From NCBI RefSeq assembly GCF_001189915.1, contig NZ_LFLS01000014.1, forward strand, positions 1-64,000: DNA of 64,000 bases. Reading direction: 5' to 3'. Source of the stretch: Herbaspirillum autotrophicum (GTDB lineage: Bacteria; Pseudomonadota; Gammaproteobacteria; Burkholderiales; Burkholderiaceae_D). Positions within the stretch are counted from its first letter, which is position 1. Each line of letters opens with the position of its first letter. The notes under the pieces were generated by a model, which was given only the letters and a program-made list of their open reading frames with translations, was not told where the DNA came from and did not search any database. This document shows, in pieces, positions 27,265 to 36,557 of the stretch. The position numbers were made by a program, and so were the translations under genes.

Positions 27265-27900
27265 TTAATAATGCAGGACGTGAATTTGATCTTTGTAATT
27301 ATCTCTATACACATCAACTTTGGTGCAGCCCATTTTTGAAAGAATTAACCGGTAATAGTCTTTTGACATTCGGCGCCGCAAATAAGGAACCCGTTTATCC
27401 ATACCGACATCCATATCCAACAATTCAACGGAATCCAAATCAAATTCGGGCGGTTCAAAAAAACGTATTACAATTTTTTTTGCAAAACGCTGAGCCGCAA
27501 GGAGTGATTGTTCGGGAGATGCGAGCGTTTCAATAACATGCGAATAAACTGCAACGTCATATTTTTGAGTAACGTTATCGAGAGTGTTCACATCATCTCT
27601 AATGAAATTTGCATTTAAATAGGTTTCTCGGGCGACATTTAATAAAATCTCAGAGAAATCAACGCCTGTATATTCGAAACTTAAATTCTTTTCAGCCAAA
27701 TACTCGGCTAGATTTGCATTGCCACAACCGAGATCAATTACAGACAAGTGCCGACCTGCTGAAATTTCCTTTATCACTTCAAATAAAATTAATTTTGACT
27801 CGACCGATGGAGTACCAAAAGTCTTCAAATATTCCGATGCGGCCTTTTTGGTGAACGCGCCCCACGAATTTTCTAAAATGCTCATCTTCTTATTAACCAC
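27265..27900 (-). CDS. Class I SAM-dependent methyltransferase
   Basis: A 211-residue methyltransferase: VIDLGCGNANLAEYLAEK (motif I), YTGVDFSEILLNVARE (motif II) and YDVAVYSHVIETLASPEQSL (motif post I). The frame opens with GTG at 27900; an ATG at 27885 (protein beginning MSILENSWGAF) is equally plausible and overlaps the stop of a small upstream frame as ATGA. Likely acts on a sugar or sugar substituent of the polysaccharide; in ABC-exported glycans methyl groups often cap the growing end, which would suit the Wzt in this cluster. Confidence 0.82.
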   Translation of the reverse strand: MVNKKMSILENSWGAFTKKAASEYLKTFGTPSVESKLILFEVIKEISAGRHLSVIDLGCGNANLAEYLAEKNLSFEYTGVDFSEILLNVARETYLNANFIRDDVNTLDNVTQKYDVAVYSHVIETLASPEQSLLAAQRFAKKIVIRFFEPPEFDLDSVELLDMDVGMDKRVPYLRRRMSKDYYRLILSKMGCTKVDVYRDNYKDQIHVLHY

Positions 27901-28016
27901 TTAACAATGTTCTTTATTGGGCGAATCGATTTTAGGAATCGTTGTCGTCTAGTTCTGCGCTCATGAAAGTTATCGAATAAATTTGGTAGATTTATATGCA
28001 AAACCTCGCTCGACAT
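27882..28016 (-). CDS. Possible small gene, 44 residues, basic
   Basis: A short open frame that would encode 44 residues starting MSSEVLHINLPNLFDNF and ending with a strongly basic tail (RRTRRQRFLKSIRPIKN then IVKWLIRR). Its TGA overlaps the ATG at 27885 of the methyltransferase as ATGA, the pattern used throughout this cluster by coupled genes. Against it: the sequence ahead of its ATG is A-rich with only a weak Shine-Dalgarno match, and I recognise no family. It may be a leader-type or accessory peptide, or chance. Confidence 0.3.
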   Translation of the reverse strand: MSSEVLHINLPNLFDNFHERRTRRQRFLKSIRPIKNIVKWLIRR

Positions 28017-28121
28017 AGTTTCTTTTTGCGGCATACGGGCCCTTTCGTTATTTCAAGATAAATATGGTTTTATACGTAAGAAAGTCAAAAAACAAATTGC
28101 ATGATGTAACGATTGACAGGG

Positions 28122-28133
28122 GCAATTATACCA
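28122..28133 (-). promoter_or_regulatory. Candidate extended -10 promoter ahead of the methyltransferase
   Basis: On the minus strand TTGGTATAAT gives a perfect TATAAT (28130-28125) with TG one base upstream, the extended -10 form. No good -35 is seen. It would start a transcript of about 220 bases of leader before the methyltransferase, and lies just after the SGNH gene ends. Confidence 0.4.
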
Positions 28134-28151
28134 ACCCAACAACGACCGCTC

Positions 28152-29216
28152 TTAATCCCGTCCCACGATAAACATGCGCTGAATACATGTCGCCTTGGGA
28201 TGCATACCATCGAAAAATTCGGATTGTTGACAATTTGCAATTTTTGGATCAAAGGAGCCAATTAACTGTACGTGACCGACCTTCAAAAATTTAGCACGAA
28301 TCAACTGTTCAATCTGCCCAATCTGAGGGTATTGCTGTTCGAGGGACGGATATGCAGCGGGATGAAATGGCGCAAAAAAAATTGATACCTCTGCGTTTTC
28401 CTTTAAAAAATTAATTAATTTAAAAAAAACTTCCAGTCGAGATTTGGAAATTCGAAAATCAGCAAAAGAAGTATCTTTTGATGTCGAGAGCTTACGAGCA
28501 ATCGCTTGAACTTCCTCAGGCGAGCGACCTGCGTATACGGAATTATAAATTCGACTCCCATCGACTCTGATCAAGTCCAGATTAGGATAGGAAATATCAT
28601 CGTCTTTAAAAAAAAATTCCATTTCGGCAGACCTTCTTTTTTTAAAAGACAAAATAAGAGACTGCTTCGTATATTCGTAATTCACAAGTTGCAAATACTT
28701 TGTCGTCGTTGAACTGGCAGTTCTCTCATCAATATGCAAAGTCTTTGTCGCTTTAATATATTCAGGAGAAATGCTTTCCCATCTACTTGAAGTAAATGAT
28801 TCATTGAACATCCACGGATCAACGCCGATCACATATCTCTTGGCTCTAAATTTTGAATTCGCACTTAAAGAAAGTGCTATCAAATCTTCGATACTTGCGC
28901 TGCTGACAGAGAAATTCAAAACTGCGGCGTTAATGGCGCCAGAACTAATTTGCATTGACCGCGAAGAACCAACAACGACTACCTCCGGTTTTAAATTCTC
29001 CCAATCCATTCTAAACTTCTGAAATAATCTTTCGTCATAGTTTGTTCCAATAGCAACATTTTGATGTTTCTCAGAAAATGCCTTAGCCAGACGGAACTCT
29101 CCTTTAGAATTCGCATTTTTAAAAATGCCTGAGGGATCAAGATAAAAATTTATCGCCGCTGTGATAATCGCCATCACAAACAAAGAAATCAAAAAACACA
29201 GAGAAAATTTCTTCAT
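28152..29216 (-). CDS. SGNH-like exported partner of an MBOAT acyltransferase
   Basis: A 354-residue protein with one N-terminal membrane segment (residues 4-26) and an extracytoplasmic domain. VVVVGSSRSMQISS near residue 80 resembles the serine block of SGNH/AlgJ/DltD-like proteins, and FFDGMHPKATC near residue 335 supplies an Asp-x-x-His block. Its ATG overlaps the stop of the MBOAT gene by one base (TGATG). By analogy with AlgI/AlgJ and PatA/PatB systems it should take an acyl group passed by the MBOAT protein and place it on the polysaccharide outside the membrane. Exact acyl group and site are unknown. Confidence 0.72.
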   Translation of the reverse strand: MKKFSLCFLISLFVMAIITAAINFYLDPSGIFKNANSKGEFRLAKAFSEKHQNVAIGTNYDERLFQKFRMDWENLKPEVVVVGSSRSMQISSGAINAAVLNFSVSSASIEDLIALSLSANSKFRAKRYVIGVDPWMFNESFTSSRWESISPEYIKATKTLHIDERTASSTTTKYLQLVNYEYTKQSLILSFKKRRSAEMEFFFKDDDISYPNLDLIRVDGSRIYNSVYAGRSPEEVQAIARKLSTSKDTSFADFRISKSRLEVFFKLINFLKENAEVSIFFAPFHPAAYPSLEQQYPQIGQIEQLIRAKFLKVGHVQLIGSFDPKIANCQQSEFFDGMHPKATCIQRMFIVGRD

Positions 29217-30691
29217 CAGAATTGAAAATACAAAAATGGACTATTTTTTGCAAATCGCAGTATGCAAAGAAAAAATATACCGGCGAATACAGGCGCAAAT
29301 CCCCAGTGAGTCAATTTTTGAACAATAGAAGAATTCCTTGCTGAATGGAGCAAACCGTTTAGATTAGGTGCGAAGAAAGCAATCAACGCAGCAATAAAGA
29401 TCGTACCAACCAACCAAATAGGGCCATCGGGAGAAAGTCTTCGTGCATCCGCTAAAAAACCGTGAAAAAAAGCGCCTTCAGTCTTACCACCAAAACCTAA
29501 CATTCCTTCATATATAGTGATTGCCGCCGAAAGGTTATCTGCGCGAAATAAAACCCATGCTGATGCCACAGCTAAAAAGGTAATCACACGACTAAAAAAT
29601 ATCCACCAGCATGACTGGAAGGCTAATTTCCCGGAAAAAAATGACTCGCAGCGATGGTTGATAATCAGAAATAAACCGTGCGCAGCCCCCCATAATACAA
29701 ATGTCCAATTGGCGCCGTGCCAAAGACCTCCAAGTAACATCGTTATAAACAGATTGATGTAGCGTCGAAAATTCCCAAATCTATTCCCTCCCAATGGGAT
29801 GTATAGATAATCTCGTAGAAAAACAGAAAGCGATATATGCCAACGGCGCCAGAAATCAATGATGTTGGTAGCTTGATAGGGCGAATTAAAATTTATTGGT
29901 AGATAAATTCCTAACGCTAACGATATCCCAATAGCCATATCGGAATATCCGGAGAAGTCAAAATATATTTGAAATGTATAAGCCAACACCCCTAACCATG
30001 ACATGATCATAGAGGGAGCGACTCCTTCGCGAGCCACCCCAAATAAAATATCAGAAGACTCCCCGAGCGGATCTGCCAGCAATATTTTCTTGGCCATGCC
30101 GATGACAACGAAAATTATCGCTATCGACAATTTCTTATAATCGACTCTGTAAATCTGGGAGTTCGCGAACTGCGACATTATTTGAGCGTGATGTATGATC
30201 GGTCCTGCAATCAAATGCGGGAAATAGGTGACAAATAATAAATAGCGAAAAAAGAATTGCTCTTTGACTTTGCCTTTCCAGCAATCTACTAAAAATGCAA
30301 TCTGAGTAAATGTATAAAATGAGATGCCGATCGGAAGAATAATATTCAACGCAGCAATTCTGCGAATTCCCATCGAATCGAACATGTAATTTATATTACT
30401 TACAAAAAAATCAGCATATTTAAAAAAACCTAACACCGCCAAATTTGCAATTAGTCCAAAATAAAATACATATACGCTCCCCCCGCGCAATTTTTTCCCG
30501 ATTAAATAGTTAAATACAATCGAACCCAAAAGTAATGGGAGCGCTTGCAAACTCCACCATCCATAAAAACACAATGACGCTAATGCGAGAAAAATTTCTG
30601 CATACGAATGATTTTTCTTGGCAATTAAGAAAAACCCGATAAACACGACTGGAAAAAAAATAAATACAAATTCGTAAGAATTAAAAAGCAC
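29216..30691 (-). CDS. MBOAT-family membrane O-acyltransferase (AlgI-like)
   Basis: A 491-residue polytopic protein opening with MLFNSYEFVFIFFPVVFIGF, typical of AlgI relatives. FWRRWHISLSVFLRDYLYIP near residue 285 and GGLWHGANWTFVLWG, with the conserved catalytic His, near residue 330 are diagnostic. The initiation codon is GTG, with GGAAAG seven bases ahead. It moves acyl groups (usually acetyl) across the inner membrane to the partner encoded next. A 180-base gap without visible genes separates it from the ABC transporter ATPase gene upstream. Confidence 0.92.
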   Translation of the reverse strand: MLFNSYEFVFIFFPVVFIGFFLIAKKNHSYAEIFLALASLCFYGWWSLQALPLLLGSIVFNYLIGKKLRGGSVYVFYFGLIANLAVLGFFKYADFFVSNINYMFDSMGIRRIAALNIILPIGISFYTFTQIAFLVDCWKGKVKEQFFFRYLLFVTYFPHLIAGPIIHHAQIMSQFANSQIYRVDYKKLSIAIIFVVIGMAKKILLADPLGESSDILFGVAREGVAPSMIMSWLGVLAYTFQIYFDFSGYSDMAIGISLALGIYLPINFNSPYQATNIIDFWRRWHISLSVFLRDYLYIPLGGNRFGNFRRYINLFITMLLGGLWHGANWTFVLWGAAHGLFLIINHRCESFFSGKLAFQSCWWIFFSRVITFLAVASAWVLFRADNLSAAITIYEGMLGFGGKTEGAFFHGFLADARRLSPDGPIWLVGTIFIAALIAFFAPNLNGLLHSARNSSIVQKLTHWGFAPVFAGIFFLCILRFAKNSPFLYFQF

Positions 30692-30871
30692 GCGTTATCT
30701 TTCCAATGGGCACTGCGAAAAATTTGTAGATAAAGTGAAAAATCGCTGAAGCTTAAAGATACTTTTTTTCTCATCCAAGCAATTTGCAAAGTGACTCTCT
30801 AGCAATTTTTGCGCAGCAGGATGCATTTGGATTGAAAGGAACACGAGCATTCGACAACGGATTGAATATCG

Positions 30872-32128
30872 TCAGCCTTTATGCCAAGTTCCTGGCGATA
30901 TTATTTGCCCAGGCCGATCTTTCCGAAAACTCCGTTTAAAGGTATTGACGACATGGCTCGAGACATCAAAGCCCAAACCCGCATTAATATCCTGATAGAG
31001 CTTATTCGGTAGTCCACATTGAACTCGGATGCTGTAATTTCCTTCTTTTAAAACACGCGCAGGGATGATGTATCGAAGGCGATAGGAGCCAGGTTCAACA
31101 GGAGTTATGTCGGCATAATCATCATTATCAAATGCCTGAAATAAATCTATGCCCTCTTTTATAACTGTCACCGCCATCTGCAACTCGGCTAAGCGAGTCC
31201 TAACAACATAGTCAATCTCAATCGTAAGGGTCTCAGAGAGATCAAATTGACTACTTTGCGTGCTTTCATGATTCAGCAACGCGATTCTAGTGATCGAACA
31301 GTCACTATCCGAATCATCCTCCAACTCGATCATGCCGCTGCCAGCATGAAAGGCTTTACCGGAATAAACGGAAATAATATCGGCTGGCGTACCATCAGCA
31401 AAAACATTGCCTTTATTCAGTAATATTGCACGATCGCAAAATTCAGAAATAGCCCCCATGTTATGGCTCACAAACAAGACCGTACGCCCCTCTTGCCCGA
31501 CTTCACGCATTTTCCCTAAACATTTTTTCTGGAACTCTGCATCACCAACCGCCAGCACTTCATCAACCACCAAAATTTCGGGTTCCAGATGCGCCGCTAC
31601 TGCAAATGCCAGTCGCATATACATCCCGGAGGAATATCTTTTCACCGGGGTATCAAGAAAACGCTCTACTTCAGCGAAAGAAACGATTTCGTCAAACTTA
31701 CGACGAATATCGTTACGGCTCATACCAAGCACAGCTCCATTTAAAAAAATGTTTTCGCGCCCCGTGAGCTCAGGATGAAACCCGGTACCGACTTCCAACA
31801 AACTCGCGACACGTCCAGTAATCTCTATTCTTCCACGCGTTGGCGAAGTAATGCGGGAAATGATTTTTAACAATGTACTTTTACCGGCCCCATTCCGGCC
31901 GATAATACCAACCCTCTCACCCGGTTGAACATCGAAAGACACATCATCCAGCGCCCAAAAAACTTCTGCACTATTTGCCGTGTTTGATTCTCTGCATTTA
32001 GTTGAAAATATTCCCCGAAAGCTTGCTGACAATTCATCTCGCAAAGAAACATAACCTCCGCCACCGGTCTTCTGATGCTTCAGAATATATGACTTACCAA
32101 GATTTTTTATTGAAATTGCGGTGCTCAT
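30872..32128 (-). CDS. wzt: Polysaccharide ABC transporter ATP-binding protein with C-terminal glycan-binding domain
   Basis: A 418-residue ATPase. Walker A GRNGAGKST near residue 79, signature YSSGMYMRLAFAVAAHLEPE near 163 and Walker B ILVVDEVLAVGD near 183 define the ATPase half. Residues about 260-418 form an extra domain of beta-sandwich type as in Wzt of O9a/O12-like systems, where it recognises the modified non-reducing end of the finished glycan. LASLLEVGTGFHPELTGREN is the usual segment of this subfamily. The start overlaps the permease gene by four bases (ATGA). It exports undecaprenyl-linked polysaccharide across the inner membrane with Wzm. Confidence 0.94.
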   Translation of the reverse strand: MSTAISIKNLGKSYILKHQKTGGGGYVSLRDELSASFRGIFSTKCRESNTANSAEVFWALDDVSFDVQPGERVGIIGRNGAGKSTLLKIISRITSPTRGRIEITGRVASLLEVGTGFHPELTGRENIFLNGAVLGMSRNDIRRKFDEIVSFAEVERFLDTPVKRYSSGMYMRLAFAVAAHLEPEILVVDEVLAVGDAEFQKKCLGKMREVGQEGRTVLFVSHNMGAISEFCDRAILLNKGNVFADGTPADIISVYSGKAFHAGSGMIELEDDSDSDCSITRIALLNHESTQSSQFDLSETLTIEIDYVVRTRLAELQMAVTVIKEGIDLFQAFDNDDYADITPVEPGSYRLRYIIPARVLKEGNYSIRVQCGLPNKLYQDINAGLGFDVSSHVVNTFKRSFRKDRPGQIISPGTWHKG

Positions 32129-32952
32129 ATGACGTCGGCAAAAGTGTTTTCAGTGCGGCGAAAAAAGGTAATCCCTGTAACTAACAGAGTGACGACCAAC
32201 GTTAACGACAAGATAAAACCCGGCCAATAAAGCTCAAAATTTTGCCCCAGCAATGACCACCTAAATCCATCGATGACGGCAACCATGGGATTAATGTAAT
32301 AAATCAATCTCCATTGCTCGGGAATCATGCTCGAGTCAAAGCCTACCGGCGAAACATATAAGCCTATCTGTGCGACAAACGGGATGATGTAGCGAAAATC
32401 ACGATATTTAACATTCAAGGCAGCACACCAAAGACCAATACCCATTGCTGTAGCTGTCGCGTACAAAATAAACAGGGGCAGAACCAGTAATCGGAAAGTC
32501 GGCATGACTTGGTACCACAGCATCATTCCGAACATGATGACAAACGAAATCAGCAAATCGACAAGACAAACTGCAATCGTACTTGCAGGAATAATTAGCC
32601 GGGGGAAATACACCTTGGAAATCATGTTGCTATTTGCGAGCAGACTATTCCCCGACTCAGTAAAAGCAGACGAGAAAAAGTACCAGGGCAGCATCGCAGC
32701 AAATACCATCAAAGGATAAGGAACACCATTGGATGGCAACTTGGCAATTTGACCAAACACGATGGTAAAAATAACCATTGTCAAAAATGGGCGCAAAACA
32801 GCCCAAGCCAGGCCAATAACAGTCTCTTTATAACGCACCAGGATATCGCGCCAGGAAAGAAAATAGAGTAAATCACGATAGCGCCATAAATCCCGCCAAT
32901 ATTGCGACCGCGCGCTACTTGCATCAATAATGACTGTCTGTTGGGTTTTCAT
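32125..32952 (-). CDS. wzm: Polysaccharide ABC transporter permease
   Basis: A 275-residue ABC-2 type permease with six membrane segments. SWRDILVRYKETVIGLAWAV, FGQIAKLPSNGVPYPLMVFA and LNVKYRDFRYIIPFVAQIGL, followed by YVSPVGFDSS, are typical for Wzm/TagG/KpsM relatives. The frame extends upstream, but MKTQQTVIIDASSARSQYWR fits the family N-terminus, so the ATG at 32952 was chosen. Forms the channel partner of the ATPase encoded immediately downstream. Confidence 0.94.
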   Translation of the reverse strand: MKTQQTVIIDASSARSQYWRDLWRYRDLLYFLSWRDILVRYKETVIGLAWAVLRPFLTMVIFTIVFGQIAKLPSNGVPYPLMVFAAMLPWYFFSSAFTESGNSLLANSNMISKVYFPRLIIPASTIAVCLVDLLISFVIMFGMMLWYQVMPTFRLLVLPLFILYATATAMGIGLWCAALNVKYRDFRYIIPFVAQIGLYVSPVGFDSSMIPEQWRLIYYINPMVAVIDGFRWSLLGQNFELYWPGFILSLTLVVTLLVTGITFFRRTENTFADVI

Positions 32953-32966
32953 GGGAATATATAACT

Positions 32967-34190
32967 TCAGTTTAAACGGAGGCGCGCGATAATAGCACGG
33001 TAGATACGAAACCAAGTCCGGCGAGAATTCAAATAAAGAGACTGCTTTTCTATCAGTGAAATGTCGCCGATTTTTCTCTGCCCACCTTCCCCGGCAAGTA
33101 TCTGCTCAGGGTATTCGGCATTAAGAACATCGGGAGTAAGTAATTTGGCCTCAGGCTTCAATTCGCTCAACATACCCATGAACTCTTCCAGCGATTGCCT
33201 TAAACCATTACTGTCCCCCCCGATGCCTTGATGATGCCAGCCAAGACGAATATCAAGATTTTTTCCCAGCAGAGGACTATTGGAATAGTGATCTCCCATT
33301 TCCGAAAAAACAGCAGTCAAGCGTTGATCAAGCTCCGATACCATATATGTCTCTGACAATGCCTGGCGATAAGGAGTCGGATCAAAACTCTCACTGGACT
33401 CCAAAGCACGGAGAAGAGATGAGACATAGCTTTCATCATTCTCAACACAAAAATAGCCCGGCTCTTCCTGTAAATTCGGTGGCAAAATCGAAGCAACAGA
33501 GGGATATGCCACAACCGGCAAGCCTGCACACCATGCATATGCAGCGATGCGACAGCGCCGTTCTTCAGTCGCGCAATGCAAAAACACACGGCTATTGCGG
33601 AAAAATACCGACAACGTTTGCCGATCAAAAGGAAAAGGAGAATTAAAAGTAGTGGTCAACAAAGTAAACCAGTTACGCTCATCCTTGGTGAACATGGCTT
33701 CATAATATTTTCGGACGTCATAAAACACGCTCGACACATCACCACGGCGATATTGTGGCATTGGACAAATGTACAGCACCCGGAATTTACGTCCGGTTTG
33801 ATCAAATAATTTTCTGATCGTCCTCAATACAACTTCGGGTCGCTTAAAAAATACCGGATTACCTACAATCAGAATATCCCAAAATTTTTGAGTATGATCA
33901 GGTGAATATATTGCTGGCGTGAAGTTACATGCATCCAATGGAAACAAACGAAAAGGCTTATCCGTCACCGGAATAAGATCCCCTGCGCCGGCCATGAAAA
34001 AATCGAAATTCTGGTCGGGCGTAAATTTGTGGTTATGCCAATTGAAATGCAAGCCCACAACATAGCGCCGTCGTAAATTTACCAATGCATTTTGCAAGAC
34101 GGGATTTGCATTGATGACACGCTGTTCCTGCGTAGTAAAGGTCACAACGCCCTTTGCTGCATCAACAGGAATTTTCAAAATACATGCCAT
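32967..34190 (-). CDS. Putative glycosyltransferase, GT-B fold, unclassified
   Basis: A 407-residue protein. The middle contains KFRVLYICPMP and RVFLHCATEERRCRIAAYAW then CAGLPVVAYPSV, which resembles the donor-binding half of GT4-type enzymes (a C-terminal Rossmann domain with a Glu-containing loop). The N-terminal part is not recognisable. It ends 14 bases before the wzm start and follows another GT-B-like gene by 20 bases, so it belongs to the ABC-export unit and may act on the same glycan. Assignment is tentative. Confidence 0.5.
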   Translation of the reverse strand: MACILKIPVDAAKGVVTFTTQEQRVINANPVLQNALVNLRRRYVVGLHFNWHNHKFTPDQNFDFFMAGAGDLIPVTDKPFRLFPLDACNFTPAIYSPDHTQKFWDILIVGNPVFFKRPEVVLRTIRKLFDQTGRKFRVLYICPMPQYRRGDVSSVFYDVRKYYEAMFTKDERNWFTLLTTTFNSPFPFDRQTLSVFFRNSRVFLHCATEERRCRIAAYAWCAGLPVVAYPSVASILPPNLQEEPGYFCVENDESYVSSLLRALESSESFDPTPYRQALSETYMVSELDQRLTAVFSEMGDHYSNSPLLGKNLDIRLGWHHQGIGGDSNGLRQSLEEFMGMLSELKPEAKLLTPDVLNAEYPEQILAGEGGQRKIGDISLIEKQSLYLNSRRTWFRIYRAIIARLRLN

Positions 34191-34209
34191 TACACAGTTC
34201 TTTCAATGT

Positions 34210-35496
34210 TTAATTACTCAATAACTCTTTATTCGTCATCGCAAAAAAATACTCGCGCGGCGGTACCTGGGGTAATTGAAACGGTTCAGGGAACTCATCC
34301 ACAGTTAACGTCCTGCCATAGCCAAAGCGCACCAAGTCGCTCAATAAACCGACAGCCTCGCGTCCATATTGCAAAATAAAACTTGGCTTCTCAAATAGCA
34401 TTGCTTCCCAAAGCAACGTAGAAGTAAAGCTGACATGCACCATACAATTTCTCAGCAAATCATAGGAGTCGAATTTAGTAATTTTTACCGAGTCAGAGAG
34501 AATTTGACGGTATCCATCCGCATTCTCGGAAGGATGCAATGCAATCAATGCATGCCATCCTCTTGACTTCAGCTCCCCTTGAATTGCCCGGATATGCTCA
34601 ATAATCAATTGATTGCTATGCGGTTGCGACGTATAAAGAACGTATGGTGCATCAGCAACGTGAGCGTAACCGACATTCGTATCTGGGAAATATCCTGAAA
34701 CTACAACATCGTCGCATGGCCATCCTGACCTCAACAAATGCTGCCTCCAGTACTCACCATACACAAGACATTTGTCTGGGCGCAAATAACTACTACCCGT
34801 AACGCTATTTGCTGCGATTAAATTGTAGATGGGATGTTCTTCATAAATAATTCCATGCTGCATGTCCCATATCTCAATCCCCAGCTCTTTACATGCTGCG
34901 ATCATTGGCTCTTTACCGTACCAAACCATTACCTGCACACGTGCAGGTCTGAGCATCCGCAAAACAACTTCCCAAAGCTTGAATCTCACAATAAAAGAAA
35001 GAATATCCGTATCGTACGATCCATAAACAAGCCTCGCGTAAAGCGCCAACAGCCGTACAAAAATTCCGCTGCAGCGATCCAGTGCAAGAGAAGTTAATTT
35101 GACGGTACCAGATGGGTAGGCAAAGTTAAAAGCACGGTCTTCAAATATGATCTTATTTTTTAACTGAAAATTTTCATTCGGCAAATAAAATGGTCTGACT
35201 CCTGCTTCAGTAATGCGACGACGAGACGTATGATTGAAAATAATCACACGATTTTTTGGTGCAAATTGACATTGAAAAAGTAAAACAACAAGCTGCACGA
35301 TTTCTTTGCTTTTTTTATAAAGCAGAGATAAATAAAAGAATACAGATCGGTGCTCACTTCTCGCCGCTCCGATTACCGTGCTACCCATAGGTTTTCGTGA
35401 TTCATCCAGAAATTTGGCATAGAGGGAAAATTCACCATAGTCTCGCCACGATTTCAGTAATTTAGAGAAGCTGATGTTATTTGCTGCGATTTTCAC
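34210..35496 (-). CDS. Putative surface-glycan glycosyltransferase, capsule/nonulosonate transferase-like GT-B
   Basis: A 428-residue protein. IWDMQHGIIYEEHP near residue 215, YVLYTSQPHSNQLIIEHIR near residue 288, ALHPSENADGYRQIL and SFTSTLLWEAMLFEKPSFIL resemble the C-terminal His-Pro and Ser/Thr-Ser blocks of capsule Kdo- and sialyltransferase-like GT-B enzymes. GTG at 35496-35494 overlaps the pseI stop as GTGA and was taken as the start in preference to an ATG 45 bases upstream. Directly following pseI, it is the best candidate in the window for pseudaminic acid transfer; that is inference. Confidence 0.55.
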   Translation of the reverse strand: MKIAANNISFSKLLKSWRDYGEFSLYAKFLDESRKPMGSTVIGAARSEHRSVFFYLSLLYKKSKEIVQLVVLLFQCQFAPKNRVIIFNHTSRRRITEAGVRPFYLPNENFQLKNKIIFEDRAFNFAYPSGTVKLTSLALDRCSGIFVRLLALYARLVYGSYDTDILSFIVRFKLWEVVLRMLRPARVQVMVWYGKEPMIAACKELGIEIWDMQHGIIYEEHPIYNLIAANSVTGSSYLRPDKCLVYGEYWRQHLLRSGWPCDDVVVSGYFPDTNVGYAHVADAPYVLYTSQPHSNQLIIEHIRAIQGELKSRGWHALIALHPSENADGYRQILSDSVKITKFDSYDLLRNCMVHVSFTSTLLWEAMLFEKPSFILQYGREAVGLLSDLVRFGYGRTLTVDEFPEPFQLPQVPPREYFFAMTNKELLSN

Positions 35497-36557
35497 CGGA
35501 TCAAATCCCACGACACGGGCGTACCGCGCCTCACCGCACAATTTACATGTCGCCCCAGAACCAAATCGGTAAATTTTGGTGCCAAGCCGTAACCAGGCCG
35601 AATAGCGCGCACATTATCCTCTGTGATAACCTCGCCCACCTGCAAGTCGGCAACAAAGTATAACGACCGCCGGAATTTAAGACTGGGCTGCTCGACTGTG
35701 GTCGTACCATATGAAACGTTCCCAAGCGCTCGATACGCTCTTTCACTTTCTATCACGAGGGACTGCATTTCAGCCGGCTCTAATGAAAAAGTTGAATCCA
35801 CTCCGCCATCAACGCGACTTAAGGTAAAGTGTTTTTCAATAACCGAAGCACCTAAAGCGACGCTTGCCACTGCCACGCCAACTCCCATGGTGTGATCGGA
35901 GAGACCCACCTGACAACCAAATAAGTCCCGCATGTGTGGAATTGTCAAAATATTGGTATTTTCCGGCGTCGCAGGATATGTACTCGTGCATTTGAGCAGA
36001 ATCAAGTCTTCGCACCCAGCATCACGCGCAGCCCGAACCGTTTCGTCCAGCTCGGCAATGCTTGCCATACCGGTAGAAATAATCATCGGCTTGCCTGTTG
36101 CCGCCACTTTTCGTATCAGCGGTAAATCGGTATTTTCAAACGATGCAATTTTATAGCAGGGGACGTCCAGCTCCTCCAGAAAATCAACCGCAGTATCGTC
36201 AAACGGTGTACTGAAACCGATCATCCCCAATTCACGACAACGATCAAAAATAGGTTTGTGCCAGTCCCAGGGCGTATGCGCCTGCTGATAAAGTTTATAC
36301 AGCGATGTACCGTTCCACAGACTCTTTGGATCAGTGATAAAAAAATCACCCTCATCCAGATCCAAGGTCATCGTATCGGCCGTATATGTTTGTATTTTTA
36401 ATGCATGAGCACCTGCTTTTGCAGCGGCATCCACGATCTCAAGCGCACGCATTAAGGATTGGTTGTGATTGCCAGACATCTCGGCAATCACGAATGGCGG
36501 GGCATCAAAACCGATCAATCTTTTACCAATTTTTATTGGATTACTTAAACTTTTCAT
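35493..36557 (-). CDS. pseI: Pseudaminic acid synthase
   Basis: A 354-residue NeuB-family enzyme condensing a 2,4-di-N-acyl-2,4,6-trideoxy-L-altrose with phosphoenolpyruvate to give pseudaminic acid. FVIAEMSGNHNQSL, HALKIQTYTADTMTLD and the HTPWDWHKPIFDRCRELGM segment are typical of PseI rather than of sialic acid or legionaminic acid synthases. IISTGMAS, VGLSDHTMG and EKHFTL are the expected active-site blocks, and residues 290-350 form the antifreeze-like SAF domain. ATGA overlap with the formyltransferase gene upstream and GTGA overlap with the next gene. Confidence 0.93.
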   Translation of the reverse strand: MKSLSNPIKIGKRLIGFDAPPFVIAEMSGNHNQSLMRALEIVDAAAKAGAHALKIQTYTADTMTLDLDEGDFFITDPKSLWNGTSLYKLYQQAHTPWDWHKPIFDRCRELGMIGFSTPFDDTAVDFLEELDVPCYKIASFENTDLPLIRKVAATGKPMIISTGMASIAELDETVRAARDAGCEDLILLKCTSTYPATPENTNILTIPHMRDLFGCQVGLSDHTMGVGVAVASVALGASVIEKHFTLSRVDGGVDSTFSLEPAEMQSLVIESERAYRALGNVSYGTTTVEQPSLKFRRSLYFVADLQVGEVITEDNVRAIRPGYGLAPKFTDLVLGRHVNCAVRRGTPVSWDLIR

